From contig CAWBUW010000012.1 of the NCBI GenBank assembly GCA_963792075.1, forward strand, positions 1,798,001-1,862,000: DNA of 64,000 bases, given 5' to 3'. Shown one piece after another: positions 25,812 to 34,797 of this stretch. Each line of letters begins with the position of its first letter. Positions within the stretch are counted from its first letter, which is position 1. This DNA comes from CAWBUW01 sp963792075 (GTDB lineage: Bacteria; Chloroflexota; Anaerolineae; Anaerolineales; UBA4823). The translations under genes were made by a program, and so were the position numbers. The notes beneath the pieces were generated by a model that saw only the letters and a program-made list of their open reading frames with translations, was not told the DNA's origin and ran no database searches.

Positions 25812-26157
25812 TTTTTTGCTCGCTCCCTCCTGCTGTGCCGAGCACGTATTGCACAGCCTGGCGGACAATGACCCCCAGGCGCATGGAGCTCACCTGGCGC
25901 AGCGCGCTGGCTTGTTCTTGAGCGTCCGTTACGATCGCCTCCGCCTGCGCCTTCGATTGCGCGATCAGCTCGCCATAATGCTGCTCGCCCTCCTGCCGTC
26001 CGGCCTGGCAGGCTTCTTCCCTGATCTGAGCAGCCTGTTCTTGGGTGATGAGCAGGCTTTTTTCGGCGGCTTCGCTGGCTGCTGCCAGTCGTCGCGTCAC
26101 ATCAGCTTCTGCAAGACGAATTTGTTCGATTGGAGATAAATCTTGCTCATTTCCCAT
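25801..26157 (-). CDS. ntpH: V-type ATPase subunit G/H (peripheral stalk)
   Basis: A 118-residue, almost wholly coiled-coil protein (LSPIEQIRLAEADVTRRLAA, then QEQAAQIREEACQAGRQEGE). This pattern and its place as first gene of the operon identify the stalk partner of E. ATG at 26157 is chosen; the longer frame contains a palindrome. The 3' end overlaps the I gene. Confidence 0.85.
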   Translation of the reverse strand: MGNEQDLSPIEQIRLAEADVTRRLAAASEAAEKSLLITQEQAAQIREEACQAGRQEGEQHYGELIAQSKAQAEAIVTDAQEQASALRQVSSMRLGVIVRQAVQYVLGTAGGSEQKNEH

Positions 26158-26177
26158 AGGCCATCGTCCTATAGCTA

Positions 26178-26195
26178 CGCTGCTGCGCAGCAGCG
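26178..26195. repeat. 18-base perfect self-complementary palindrome
   Basis: CGCTGCTGCGCAGCAGCG reads the same on both strands. It lies 21 bases before the V-ATPase operon start. The rest of the gap (26196-26370) is AT-richer and must hold the operon promoter, but no clear -35/-10 pair stands out. Confidence 0.7.
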
Positions 26196-26374
26196 GCGTC
26201 TTGAGATTTTTCAAAGGGTTTTGGGCGTGCATGCAAGTACAATCCCCGCTCAGGCAATATGGCTGGCGGTATGCTTTTAAATTACGACAGAATAATCAAG
26301 CGGTCATCCACCCTACGCCTGAGAAAGCCGTGTTAAAGACCTTATTTTTATGTCGTATCTATCTAAACATATGA

Positions 26375-26410
26375 GGGCTTGTGCGGCAGCAAAGCTACCT
26401 GCACAAGCCC
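26375..26410. repeat. Palindrome between response-regulator gene and V-ATPase operon
   Basis: Arms 26375-26384 and 26401-26410 pair over 10 bp with an inner AGC-AAA-GCT tip. It lies 20 bases after the stop of the NarL-type regulator gene (minus strand) and is its likely terminator. It is a close copy of the palindrome at 23009. Confidence 0.75.
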
Positions 26411-26429
26411 CCACTTCCCCCGGAGGTCG

Positions 26430-27083
26430 CTAAATTTCGATGATTCTTTTTTGGATGGCGTATTTGATCAAGTCACCCCGGTCGTGCAGGTCCAGCTTTT
26501 GCATCAGGCTGGTGCGGTGCGACTGAACGGTCTTGACGGACAGGTTGAGGATCTCGGCGATCTCCCGGCTGGTCTTGCCCTCCGCGATGAGCTGCAGCAC
26601 TTCGCGCTCGCGCGGCGTGAGCATGTCCGGTTCAGAGACCGATTGGTTGACCTCTTTACGCAGGTAGTCTTCGAGCAGCAGGCGCGTGATGCAAGGGGAG
26701 AGCACCGCCTCCCCCCGGTGGATCGAGCGGATGGCCGCGACCAAATCACTGGCAGCGGCGCGCTTGATCAGGTAGCCGGAGGCGCCCACCTCCAGGACCT
26801 GGCGAAAGTATTCTTCGTGGTCGTACATGGTCAGCACCAGGACGTTGATCTCGGGGTGTTCGTGCTTGATCTGGCGTGTGGCTTCCAAACCGTTGAGCAG
26901 CGGCATGGAAATATCCATCAACACCACGTGCGGGTGGAGCTTACCCGCCAGGCGCACCGCTTCGCGACCGTCTTCAGCTTCTCCCACGACGGTCATGTCC
27001 GATTCCCCTTCCAGCAGCGCCCGGATTCCATTGCGCAGCAGGGTATGATCGTCTGCCATCAGGATACGGATCTTGTTCGTCAT
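26430..27083 (-). CDS. NarL/FixJ-family response regulator
   Basis: A 217-residue regulator with a receiver domain (ADDHTLLR, phosphoacceptor Asp in VVLMDISMP, Lys in GYLIKRAAASD) and a LuxR-type DNA-binding domain (LTPREREVLQLIAEGKTSRE, then VKTVQSHRTSLMQKL). It overlaps the partner kinase gene by four bases. The pair lies between the V-ATPase operon and the divergent Hdr block, so either could be a target; that is inference. Confidence 0.92.
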   Translation of the reverse strand: MTNKIRILMADDHTLLRNGIRALLEGESDMTVVGEAEDGREAVRLAGKLHPHVVLMDISMPLLNGLEATRQIKHEHPEINVLVLTMYDHEEYFRQVLEVGASGYLIKRAAASDLVAAIRSIHRGEAVLSPCITRLLLEDYLRKEVNQSVSEPDMLTPREREVLQLIAEGKTSREIAEILNLSVKTVQSHRTSLMQKLDLHDRGDLIKYAIQKRIIEI

Positions 27084-28156
27084 GCCAACCTCGTCGCGGA
27101 TGCTTCAGTAGCTGCTGGTGAGGATGCCAGTATGGGAATACTCACATACACACGCGTGCCCTGGCCGGGCGTAGAAGTGATTTCAACCTGCCCTCCAATC
27201 AGCGAAGCGCGCTCCTGGATGCCCAACAGGCCGAGCTGCTTGCGGTACAGGGCTTGCCCCTCGGTGTCGTGCACATCAAACCCCTGCCCATCATCTTTCA
27301 CTTCCAGGCAGACCCGATCTTCTTCCAGCCACAGGTGGAAATTGGCGGTGTGCGCCTTCGAATGGTGCAAAATATTGCTGACTGCTTCCTGCATGATCCG
27401 AAAAATGGTGTCCTCCACCGGGCTGCCCAGAGGCTTGATTTCATCCGTGATATTCAGATCGGCCTGGACGCCAGCCGCTTCCAGCTTGGAGCGGGCATAC
27501 CAGCGGATGGCAGCCGACAGGCCCAGATCATCCAAAATAGAAGGGCGCAGCCCCCAGATGATATTACGTAATTCATCCAGGGTGTTCGTGACCAGCTTGC
27601 GCTCTTGTGCCAGTTTGTGGCGCAGCGCTGCCTGGTCTTCAGGCAAAGAGTATTCGATTTGTTCCAGGTGGATGATCAGGGTGGAGAGGGATTGGGCGGT
27701 ATCGTCATGCAGCCCGCGTGCAATGCGCTTACGTTCATCTTCTTGAGCATTGAGGGCACGTTCAGAAAGGGCCCTCAATTGGAGTGTACGCTGCTGCAGG
27801 TTGGACAACATCTCGTTGATTGCAGAGACCAGGTCCTGGAGATCTGGGTCTTTGTACATCCCCTCGGAGCCTGAGAGCAAGGTGTGATCCTTGGCAGCTT
27901 TGTTCACGATCTTGCGCAGCTCGCGCAGCGGAGAGAGCACCGTATGCACGATGAAGTAATTGACCAGCAGAGTCAGGAGCAGGCCAAGGGTGACGAACAG
28001 GATAATCAGGCTGACATCCTGTATTGCCGCCAGGTGCCGCGTCAGCCAGGTGCCGCCAATGGCGCCGACGATGATGACCAGCGAGTTGCCGATCAAGATG
28101 CGGCGGTAAATGGACATGCGGTCAAACCGGTCGCGCAGGCGGGTGAGGAAGTCCAT
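27080..28156 (-). CDS. NarL-system sensor histidine kinase (HisKA_3 type)
   Basis: The 358-residue kinase has two membrane helices near the N-terminus (residues about 20-75), a HAMP-like linker and the HisKA_3 phosphoacceptor region (RIARGLHDDTAQSLST). The HATPase_c domain follows (EAVSNILHHSKA, VKDDGQGFD). There is hardly any extracytoplasmic loop, so the signal may be sensed within the membrane or inside the cell. It is divergent from hdrC across a 195-base gap. Confidence 0.9.
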   Translation of the reverse strand: MDFLTRLRDRFDRMSIYRRILIGNSLVIIVGAIGGTWLTRHLAAIQDVSLIILFVTLGLLLTLLVNYFIVHTVLSPLRELRKIVNKAAKDHTLLSGSEGMYKDPDLQDLVSAINEMLSNLQQRTLQLRALSERALNAQEDERKRIARGLHDDTAQSLSTLIIHLEQIEYSLPEDQAALRHKLAQERKLVTNTLDELRNIIWGLRPSILDDLGLSAAIRWYARSKLEAAGVQADLNITDEIKPLGSPVEDTIFRIMQEAVSNILHHSKAHTANFHLWLEEDRVCLEVKDDGQGFDVHDTEGQALYRKQLGLLGIQERASLIGGQVEITSTPGQGTRVYVSIPILASSPAATEASATRLA

Positions 28157-28263
28157 GCCTAGATGATAGCATAAAAAGAAGAAAGGATGAAGGAGGGAAG
28201 AGGTAGGGTGTTTTTTTCTCCTTTTATCAGGTGTATGCCTTAGGCTTTTCAGACGGTGATTGG

Positions 28264-28292
28264 ATGACAGGGGGGTGATATTAGCTTATCTT
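28264..28292 (+). promoter_or_regulatory. Candidate promoter of the Hdr block
   Basis: ATGACA (28264-28269, five of six consensus bases) and TATCTT (28287-28292) are 17 bases apart. The start would lie near 28299, giving a ~50-base leader before hdrC. A short dyad TGTCC-AC-GGACA (28321-28332) lies in that leader and could be an operator. Confidence 0.4.
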
Positions 28293-28351
28293 ATGAAAGG
28301 GCTTTTGTCATTATCTTTGTTGTCCACGGACAGCGGAAATGAGGATGGCGT

Positions 28352-28879
28352 GTGAACACACTTGCGGTTGAGGTAGATCGCCTGTCTGAGCAAAGGGTGG
28401 AAGATTGCTATCACTGCCATAAATGCACGGCAGGATGCCCGGTGGTGGAGGAGATGGCGTACGGGCCAGACCGGATCCTGCGCATGGTGGCGCTGGGCGA
28501 GGAGGAGGAGCTGCTGCACAGTAAGGATATCTGGCTGTGCCTGGGCTGCTTCACCTGCGCCACGCGCTGCCCCAATGATATTGACATCGCCGCGGTGATG
28601 GACGCACTGCGGCAGATGGCGGTGAAACAGGGGGTGCCGGCAGCAGAGCGCGACGCGCTGCTCTTCCACAACATCTTCATGGGCGTGGTTGAGCATTTGG
28701 GCCGCTCGCACGAGGCGGTGATGTTGGGGATGTTCAAGGTTTTATCCCACGTCCCGCTGATGAATGACGTTCCGGCTGGGATTGGCCTATTTATGCGCGG
28801 TAAGGTGCCGCTGCTGCCCGATCGCACGAAATCCGGTCGGGAGGTGGCGCGCATGTTCAAAGCCAGGAGGCAGCCATGA
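28352..28879 (+). CDS. hdrC: HdrC-like iron-sulfur subunit
   Basis: A 175-residue protein with two [4Fe-4S] motifs, CYHCHKCTAGCP (near residue 19) and CLGCFTCATRCP (near 62). This is the layout of heterodisulfide reductase subunit C, which wires HdrA to HdrB. GTG start at 28352 follows GAGG at the right distance. The gene overlaps the next one by four bases (ATGA). It is the first gene of the 15-gene redox block. The real substrate need not be CoM-S-S-CoB, since bacteria lack that pathway. Confidence 0.9.
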   Translation: MNTLAVEVDRLSEQRVEDCYHCHKCTAGCPVVEEMAYGPDRILRMVALGEEEELLHSKDIWLCLGCFTCATRCPNDIDIAAVMDALRQMAVKQGVPAAERDALLFHNIFMGVVEHLGRSHEAVMLGMFKVLSHVPLMNDVPAGIGLFMRGKVPLLPDRTKSGREVARMFKARRQP

Positions 28880-29720
28880 ATTATTCCTATTATCCGGGCT
28901 GCAGCTTGCATTCCACCGGGCTGGAGTACGAGCGTTCTACCCAGGCGGTGCTGAAATTCCTGGGCGAAACTTTGACGGAGCTGGAAGACTGGAATTGCTG
29001 CGGCGCTTCTTCCGCGCACGCATTGGACCATACGCTGGCGCTGGCGCTGCCTGCTCGTACGTTGGCACTGGCGCAGGCTGCCGGGCGAACGCTCGTGGCT
29101 CCCTGCGCCGCCTGTTTAACCGGTTGATGCAGGCCGATTATGCTCTGCGCCATGACCCAGAGACGCGGGTGAAGGTGGAAGATCTGGTGGGGTTCAAATA
29201 CTCGGGGGAGATTGCGATCAAGCCGCTGCTGGCGGTGGTGCACGAATACGGCCTGGCCGAGCTGGCGAAGCGTACAGTGAAGCCGCTGAGCGGCCTGCCG
29301 GTGGTGGCGTATTACGGCTGTTTGCTGCTGCGCCCACCTGAGATTACCAGGTTCGATGACCCAGATGATCCCCAGGTGATGGCAGACTTGCTACGAGCGG
29401 TGGGGGCGGAAGTCAAGCCGTTTGCCTACGCCACAGAATGCTGCGGGGGGAGCCTGTCGCTTAGCCGGGCAGACGTGGTGCAGGGGCTGGTGGGAAAATT
29501 GGTCGCAGGGGCGCATGAAGCGGGAGCACAGGCCATCGTCACGGCCTGTCCGCTGTGCCAGGTTAACCTGGAGATGCGCCAGACGGCAGATCCGAAAATG
29601 CCTGTTTTTTATTTTACAGAACTGCTCGGGCTGGCTTTCGGTCTGCCCGAAGCGTCGAGCTGGTGGAAGAAGCACCTGATTAACCCAGCGGGAGTGCTTC
29701 ACCAGGTTGGGTTGGCTTAG
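28876..29720 (+). CDS. hdrB: HdrB-like CCG-domain subunit, broken by a frameshift
   Basis: The N-terminal part (YYPGCSLHSTGLEYERS, DWNCCGASSAH, APCAAC) is read in the frame starting at 28876 and hits TGA at 29125. The rest (FNRLMQADYALR, YYGCLLLRP, ECCGGSLSLS, CPLCQVNLEMRQ) continues in the next frame to 29720. One missing T in the TGTTTAAC run at 29113-29120 would restore CFNRLMQ and a full HdrB with two CCG domains, which hold the noncubane [4Fe-4S] active site. Either the sequence has an indel error, the gene is broken, or the ribosome slips. A classic slippery heptamer is not present. Confidence 0.8.
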
Positions 29721-29734
29721 ACCGGGGAGGCAGT

Positions 29735-32700
29735 ATGGATAGTATGCAAACAGCACCCGAAGAACAAGGCAAGTCCCCTACCGGTGCGGCGCTGGTGGTG
29801 GGAGCCGGGATTACAGGCATGCAGGCCGCGCTGGACCTGGCCGAAGCGGGGATTAAGGTTTACCTGATGGATCAGGCGCCTGCCATTGGCGGGACGATGT
29901 CGATGCTGGATAAGACCTTCCCCACCAATGACTGCGCCATGTGCATTATGTCCCCCAAGCTGGTGGAAGTGGGGCGGCACTTGAATATTGAGCTGGTCAA
30001 TGGTGCGGAAGTCAAATCCATTGCGGGCGAAGCAGGGGACTTCACGGTCACAATCCAGCAGCACCCACGCTACGTAGACCTGAAAAAATGTACGGGGTGT
30101 GGCGATTGCGCCACCGCCTGCCCGATCAAACTGCCGGATGCGTTTAATGGGGGCTTGTCGACGCGCAAGGCGATTTATAAGCTGTACCCCCAGGCGATCC
30201 CAAATGCGTATGCGATCGAAAAACGTGGCATGGCGCCCTGCCGGGATGCCTGTCCAATTCACCAGCGCGTCCAGGGCTACACCGCCTTGATCGCGGAGGG
30301 GCGCTACGCAGATGCCTATCGCACGATCGTGGAGGACAACCCGTTCCCCTCGATTTGCGGGCGCGTGTGCAACCATCGCTGTGAAGACGCCTGCAACCGG
30401 GGCGAGGGGGATGAGCCAGTGAATATTATGGCGCTGAAGCGGTTCATCGCCGATTGGGCCTGGGCAAACCCGCAGGAGATCCACCGAGATGCGTACTACG
30501 TGCGAGACGAGCGGCTGGCAGGAAAAAGGGTGGCGATTGTTGGCGCCGGCCCGGCTGGCCTGACCTGCGCCAGGGACCTGGTGCGGCAGGGCTGTGCCGT
30601 GACGGTGTACGAAGCCCTGCCTGTGGCGGGCGGCATGACGCGCGTAGGTGTGCCAGTGCATCGCTTGCCTCCAGATGTGATCCAGCGCGAGGTAGATGCG
30701 ATCCTGGCAGAAGGTGTGGAGCTTCGCCTCAACCAGCGCGTGGAAGATGTCGAAGCGCTGCTGAAAGAATATGACGCCGTTTTTGTGGCGATAGGCGCGC
30801 ACGGCGGGGTGAAACTCCCCATACCGGGGAATGATTTGCCACAGGTATTATTAGCCACCGAGCTGCTGCGCGAGGTCAACTTGGCCGCGGCCGAGGGGTT
30901 GGCTGCTGCCACCCGCCCGGGTGAGTTGATCCGCGGACAGCGGGTGCTGGTATTGGGCGGCGGCAACGTGGCCATTGATGCGGCCATGGTGGCGCTCCGC
31001 CTGGGAGCCTCCTGGGTGGGGATGACCTGCCTGGAAAGCCGGGTCCAGATGCCGGCGCATACCTGGGAGATCCGCGAAGCAGAAGAAGAAGGCATTGCCG
31101 TGGTCCCCTCCCGTACCTTCAAGGAAATTACGAACGTGGATGGCAAGGTGACGGGGGTGAGCATGGTGCAGGTCAACTTCCGCGGCTTTGTGGAAGGCCG
31201 CCCCGATTTCGATGAGCTTCCCGGTACGGCAGAACTGCTCCCGGCGGACGTGGTGATTTTCGCCATCGGCCAGCGGCCGGTTTCGGACTGCTTGAAGCAG
31301 GCGAACCGCCTGCGCGGCGGGCGCATCGAGGTGACGCCTCAATCGCTGGCCACCAGCGTTCCGGGCATCTTTGCCGGTGGCGATGCGGTGACCGGCGTGG
31401 GGGCAATTGTGGACGCAATTGCTGCGGGGCACAAAGCTGCAAGTGCGATGGCGAAATATTTGCTCTTCCCCGGAGCGGATGAGCTGGTCGTGCTGCCTCC
31501 CGCACCTGTGGTGGCAAAACTGGCATTGGATGAAGTCAGCCAGCGCATCTTTTCCATGGGCTCGGCGGGGTTCAAGCGCACAGAAGTACCGATGCGCGAT
31601 GCCGTTGAGCGCAAGGCGGATTTCGCAGAGATGTCAGCAGCTTTCACCGCCGAACAGGCAAAAGCGGAAGCAGCGCGCTGTCTGCGCTGCGGCATTTGCT
31701 CGGAATGCAACCAGTGTACCTATGCCTGCCGGGCGGGGGCGATCTTACACAACGAGCAGGAACACGAGGTAGAGCTGAAGGTGGGGGCGGTCATCCTGAG
31801 CATGGGATTGGAGCCAATTCCTGGTACAGTGCGGCCTGAATATGGTTATGGACGCTATGCCAACGTGGTCACCAGCTTGCAGTTCGAGCGCATGCTTTCG
31901 GCTTCCGGACCTTTTGGCGGTGTGACCCAACGGCCTTCAGACGGCGGGCATCCCCATAAAATTGCCTGGATCCAATGCGTCGGGTCGCGCGACCTGGGCG
32001 GTTCTTGTGCCGGTGAGGAGGCGTACCTGCCTGCCAGCCGCAAGGGAGCCGCTCCAGTATCCTACTGCTCCTCGGTGTGCTGCATGTATGCCACCAAGGA
32101 AGCGATCATCGCCCGCGAACATGATGCCAAGGTGGAGCCGACGATCTTTTATATTGATATCCGCTCGTTTGGCAAAGGGTTCGAACCTTATATCGAACGG
32201 GCTAAAAAAGAACAGGGTGTGCGCTATATCCGCTGCATGGTCTCCTCGGTGAAAGAAGTCCCAGGGACGCAGAACCTGCGCCTGAATTACATTTCCTGGG
32301 AAGGGCCGGATGGGAAAAAGCCCGTCGTAAAAGAGGAGGAGTTCGACCTGGTGGTCCTGGCGGTGGGACTCAGGCCCAGCGCGCCTGCCCAGGTTGCGGC
32401 GGAAAGATTGGGAGTGCAGCTCAACACACTGGGATTTGTAGATGTGCGCAAACAAGCCCCCACTCAGACCTCGCGCCAGGGCATTTTTGTGGCTGGTTCT
32501 TTGGCCGAGCCGAAAGATATTCCCGAGTCGGTCATTGAGGCCTCCTGCGCGGCTGCCCAGGCTTCGGCTTTGTTGGGTAAAGCGCGCAACACCCTGACGC
32601 GCCAGCCCATGTATCCTGTGGAACGGGATGTATGGGATGAGCCAGCCCGAGTCGGCGTGTTTGTATGCCATTGCGGGATCAACATTGGCGCGGTGGTGGA

Positions 32701-34330
32701 TACGCCGGCAGTCGTGGAGATGGCTCGTTCGCTGCCGGACGTGGTCTATGCGGAGCATAACCTGTACACCTGCTCCCAGGATACCCAGGAGCGGATTTGC
32801 CAGCGCATCAAGGAGCAGGGGCTGAATCGGGTGGTGGTGGCCTCGTGCACGCCGCGCACGCATGAGCCGCTGTTCCAGGACACACTGCGGAGGGCAGGGC
32901 TGAACCCCCACCTCTTCGAGATGGCGAACATCCGCGAGCAAAACTCCTGGGTGCACCGCAGCGCTCCGGAGCGGTCCACGGAGAAAGCATTCCAACTGGT
33001 TTCTATGGCGGTAGCAAAAGCGCGCAAGCTGCGTGGCATCACGCGTAACACGTTTGAGATCGAGCACAAAGCCCTGGTGCTTGGTGGGGGCCTGGCCGGG
33101 ATGACTGCGGCGCTGTCCATTGCGCAGCAAGGCTTCGGCGTTTACCTGGTCGAGCGGGAAAAGGAGCTGGGGGGCAACCTGCGGCATATCTTTACCGGCA
33201 TTTCGCCGCAAGAAGACCCACAGGCCTTGCTGGCGAATATCACCTCCGCTGTCGCAGCCGAACCGCTCATCCGGGTGAGCACTGAAGCGGAGATCGTGGA
33301 TCTGCGCGGCTATAAAGGTCAGTACAACTCGACGCTGCGCCGGGCAGATGGGTCGCAGGAAGAGCTGCTGCATGGCGTGATCGTGGTTGCCACCGGAGGA
33401 CGCGAGATCAACCCGGCGGCGTATCTTTACGGGGAGCACCCCGCGGTGCTGACACAGCGCAAACTGGAAGAACTGCTGATTAGCCCGGAGGCCGCCAGCC
33501 TGCTGGCGGGGCGCAGCGTGACCATGTTGCAATGCGCCGGCTCACGCGACGAGCAGCATCCTTACTGCTCACGCATATGCTGCACCCAGGCGCTCAAGAA
33601 TGCCCTGGCCATCAAGCACCTGGCGCCCGATGCCCAGGTCTATGTGCTCTACCGTGTCCTGCGCAGTTATGGCTTCCGAGAGCATCTATACCAGGCGGCG
33701 CGCCGGCAGGGTGTGATTTTCCTGGAATATGCCGAAACAGAGAAACCCAGCGTCGCGCCTGGGGCAGAAGGGCGGGTCAATGTCACCCTGGCCATCCAAC
33801 CGGAACGTGAAACCCTGACCATCGCCTCAGACTGGCTGGTGTTGTCCACCGGGATAGAGCCTGAGCCGGGTAACCACGCCCTGGCGCAGGTGTTGAAAGT
33901 GCCTCTGAACGCGGATGGGTTCTTCCTGGAAGCGCACGTCAAGCTGCGTCCGGTGGATTTCGCCGTGGATGGAATCTTCCTGGCCGGTTTGGCGCACTCG
34001 CCGCGCGGCATCGAAGAGACGATGGCGCAGGCGCAGGCGGCTGCGGTCCGGGCGGTGGCGCTGCTGGCAAAAAAGCAGTTGGAGGCGACACCGATTGTAG
34101 CCAGCGTTGACCCGCGTTTATGCGCGGCCTGTGGAGCTTGCGTAGAAGCCTGCCCTTACGGCGCACGGCGATTGGAACCTGGTATGACGCATGCTGAGGT
34201 CATCGAAGTACTTTGCCAGGGCTGCGGCGCGTGCGCGGCAATCTGCCCGAATAAAGCCACTCAGCAAAAAGGCTTCCGCTTTGAGCAGGTGGTAGATATG
34301 TTGGAAGCGGCTATTGAATGGAGCCGGTGA
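29735..34330 (+). CDS. hdrA: HdrA-GltD-HdrA triple fusion flavoprotein
   Basis: At 1531 residues it is more than twice a normal HdrA. Residues 1 to ~130 are the HdrA FAD start (VVGAGITGMQAALDLAEAG, DCAMCIMSPKL) and a [4Fe-4S] motif CTGCGDCATACP. Residues ~165-610 are a GltD/NADPH-glutamate-synthase-beta-like module (CRDACPIHQRVQGY, CGRVCNHRCEDAC, IVGAGPAGLTCARDL, VLGGGNVAIDAAM). HdrA then resumes (CLRCGICSECNQC near 648). A second HdrA-type unit starts near 974 (VFVCHCGINIG), with another FAD motif (LVLGGGLAGMTAAL near 1111), and ends in two [4Fe-4S] motifs (CAACGACVEACP, CQGCGACAAICP). It would take electrons from NAD(P)H and split or merge them at FAD. GGGGAGG precedes the start. Confidence 0.92.
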   Translation: MDSMQTAPEEQGKSPTGAALVVGAGITGMQAALDLAEAGIKVYLMDQAPAIGGTMSMLDKTFPTNDCAMCIMSPKLVEVGRHLNIELVNGAEVKSIAGEAGDFTVTIQQHPRYVDLKKCTGCGDCATACPIKLPDAFNGGLSTRKAIYKLYPQAIPNAYAIEKRGMAPCRDACPIHQRVQGYTALIAEGRYADAYRTIVEDNPFPSICGRVCNHRCEDACNRGEGDEPVNIMALKRFIADWAWANPQEIHRDAYYVRDERLAGKRVAIVGAGPAGLTCARDLVRQGCAVTVYEALPVAGGMTRVGVPVHRLPPDVIQREVDAILAEGVELRLNQRVEDVEALLKEYDAVFVAIGAHGGVKLPIPGNDLPQVLLATELLREVNLAAAEGLAAATRPGELIRGQRVLVLGGGNVAIDAAMVALRLGASWVGMTCLESRVQMPAHTWEIREAEEEGIAVVPSRTFKEITNVDGKVTGVSMVQVNFRGFVEGRPDFDELPGTAELLPADVVIFAIGQRPVSDCLKQANRLRGGRIEVTPQSLATSVPGIFAGGDAVTGVGAIVDAIAAGHKAASAMAKYLLFPGADELVVLPPAPVVAKLALDEVSQRIFSMGSAGFKRTEVPMRDAVERKADFAEMSAAFTAEQAKAEAARCLRCGICSECNQCTYACRAGAILHNEQEHEVELKVGAVILSMGLEPIPGTVRPEYGYGRYANVVTSLQFERMLSASGPFGGVTQRPSDGGHPHKIAWIQCVGSRDLGGSCAGEEAYLPASRKGAAPVSYCSSVCCMYATKEAIIAREHDAKVEPTIFYIDIRSFGKGFEPYIERAKKEQGVRYIRCMVSSVKEVPGTQNLRLNYISWEGPDGKKPVVKEEEFDLVVLAVGLRPSAPAQVAAERLGVQLNTLGFVDVRKQAPTQTSRQGIFVAGSLAEPKDIPESVIEASCAAAQASALLGKARNTLTRQPMYPVERDVWDEPARVGVFVCHCGINIGAVVDTPAVVEMARSLPDVVYAEHNLYTCSQDTQERICQRIKEQGLNRVVVASCTPRTHEPLFQDTLRRAGLNPHLFEMANIREQNSWVHRSAPERSTEKAFQLVSMAVAKARKLRGITRNTFEIEHKALVLGGGLAGMTAALSIAQQGFGVYLVEREKELGGNLRHIFTGISPQEDPQALLANITSAVAAEPLIRVSTEAEIVDLRGYKGQYNSTLRRADGSQEELLHGVIVVATGGREINPAAYLYGEHPAVLTQRKLEELLISPEAASLLAGRSVTMLQCAGSRDEQHPYCSRICCTQALKNALAIKHLAPDAQVYVLYRVLRSYGFREHLYQAARRQGVIFLEYAETEKPSVAPGAEGRVNVTLAIQPERETLTIASDWLVLSTGIEPEPGNHALAQVLKVPLNADGFFLEAHVKLRPVDFAVDGIFLAGLAHSPRGIEETMAQAQAAAVRAVALLAKKQLEATPIVASVDPRLCAACGACVEACPYGARRLEPGMTHAEVIEVLCQGCGACAAICPNKATQQKGFRFEQVVDMLEAAIEWSR

Positions 34331-34354
34331 AGCACGCTAACGGAGGCACTTATT

Positions 34355-34786
34355 ATGAATGAACCGCATGAGTATGAACCCCATATCGTCGCTTTTTTGT
34401 GCAACTGGTGTACCTACACCGGCGCGGACCTGGCAGGCACCTCACGCCTGCAATATCCCTCCAACGTGCGCATCATCCGCATGATGTGCAGCAGTGCGGT
34501 GGACCCGGTGTATGTGCTGAAGCCTTTGATCGATGGCGCGGATGGCGTGCTGATCGGGGGCTGCCATCCTGGGGATTGTCACTACCAGACCGGGAACTAC
34601 AAGACCCGCCGCAGGTACGTGGCGATGACCGAGATTTTAAAAGCGGCGGGATTTGAAGAGCGGCGGATCTGGCTGCGCTGGATCAGCGCCAGCGAAGGAC
34701 AGCTTTTTGCGAATACAGTCACCGAAATGGTAGAGGCCCTCAAGCAGCTTGGGCCAAACCCATTGCGCGAGAAATGGGCCGTGTGA
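34355..34786 (+). CDS. mvhD: MvhD/FlpD-like [2Fe-2S] subunit
   Basis: A 143-residue protein of the methyl-viologen-reducing hydrogenase delta family, with cysteines in FLCNWCTYTGAD, MMCSS and GGCHPGDCHYQ. In methanogens and FlxABCD systems it links a hydrogenase, formate dehydrogenase or NADH module to HdrA. No hydrogenase or formate dehydrogenase catalytic gene is in the window, so here it probably links HdrA to the FdhB-like protein next to it. GGAGG precedes ATG. Confidence 0.92.
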   Translation: MNEPHEYEPHIVAFLCNWCTYTGADLAGTSRLQYPSNVRIIRMMCSSAVDPVYVLKPLIDGADGVLIGGCHPGDCHYQTGNYKTRRRYVAMTEILKAAGFEERRIWLRWISASEGQLFANTVTEMVEALKQLGPNPLREKWAV

Positions 34787-34797
34787 AGGAAGGGATT

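Noticed and set aside
29107..29121. Programmed -1 frameshift in hdrB as the first explanation
   Set aside because: The site lacks an X-XXY-YYZ heptamer in the right phase and no stimulating hairpin is obvious. An indel error or real break is simpler.
28764..29720. A 318-residue plus-strand ORF as a gene of its own
   Set aside because: Its first ~110 residues overlap hdrC and the start of hdrB in another frame and look random. Only the part after 29115 is real, as the continuation of frameshifted hdrB.
31937..33532. Long minus-strand ORFs opposite the HdrA genes (also 29717-30802, 35832-37409, 39745-41136)
   Set aside because: They mirror high-G+C coding genes, have no family motifs or ribosome sites and are rich in His/Arg/Gln, typical of antisense shadows.
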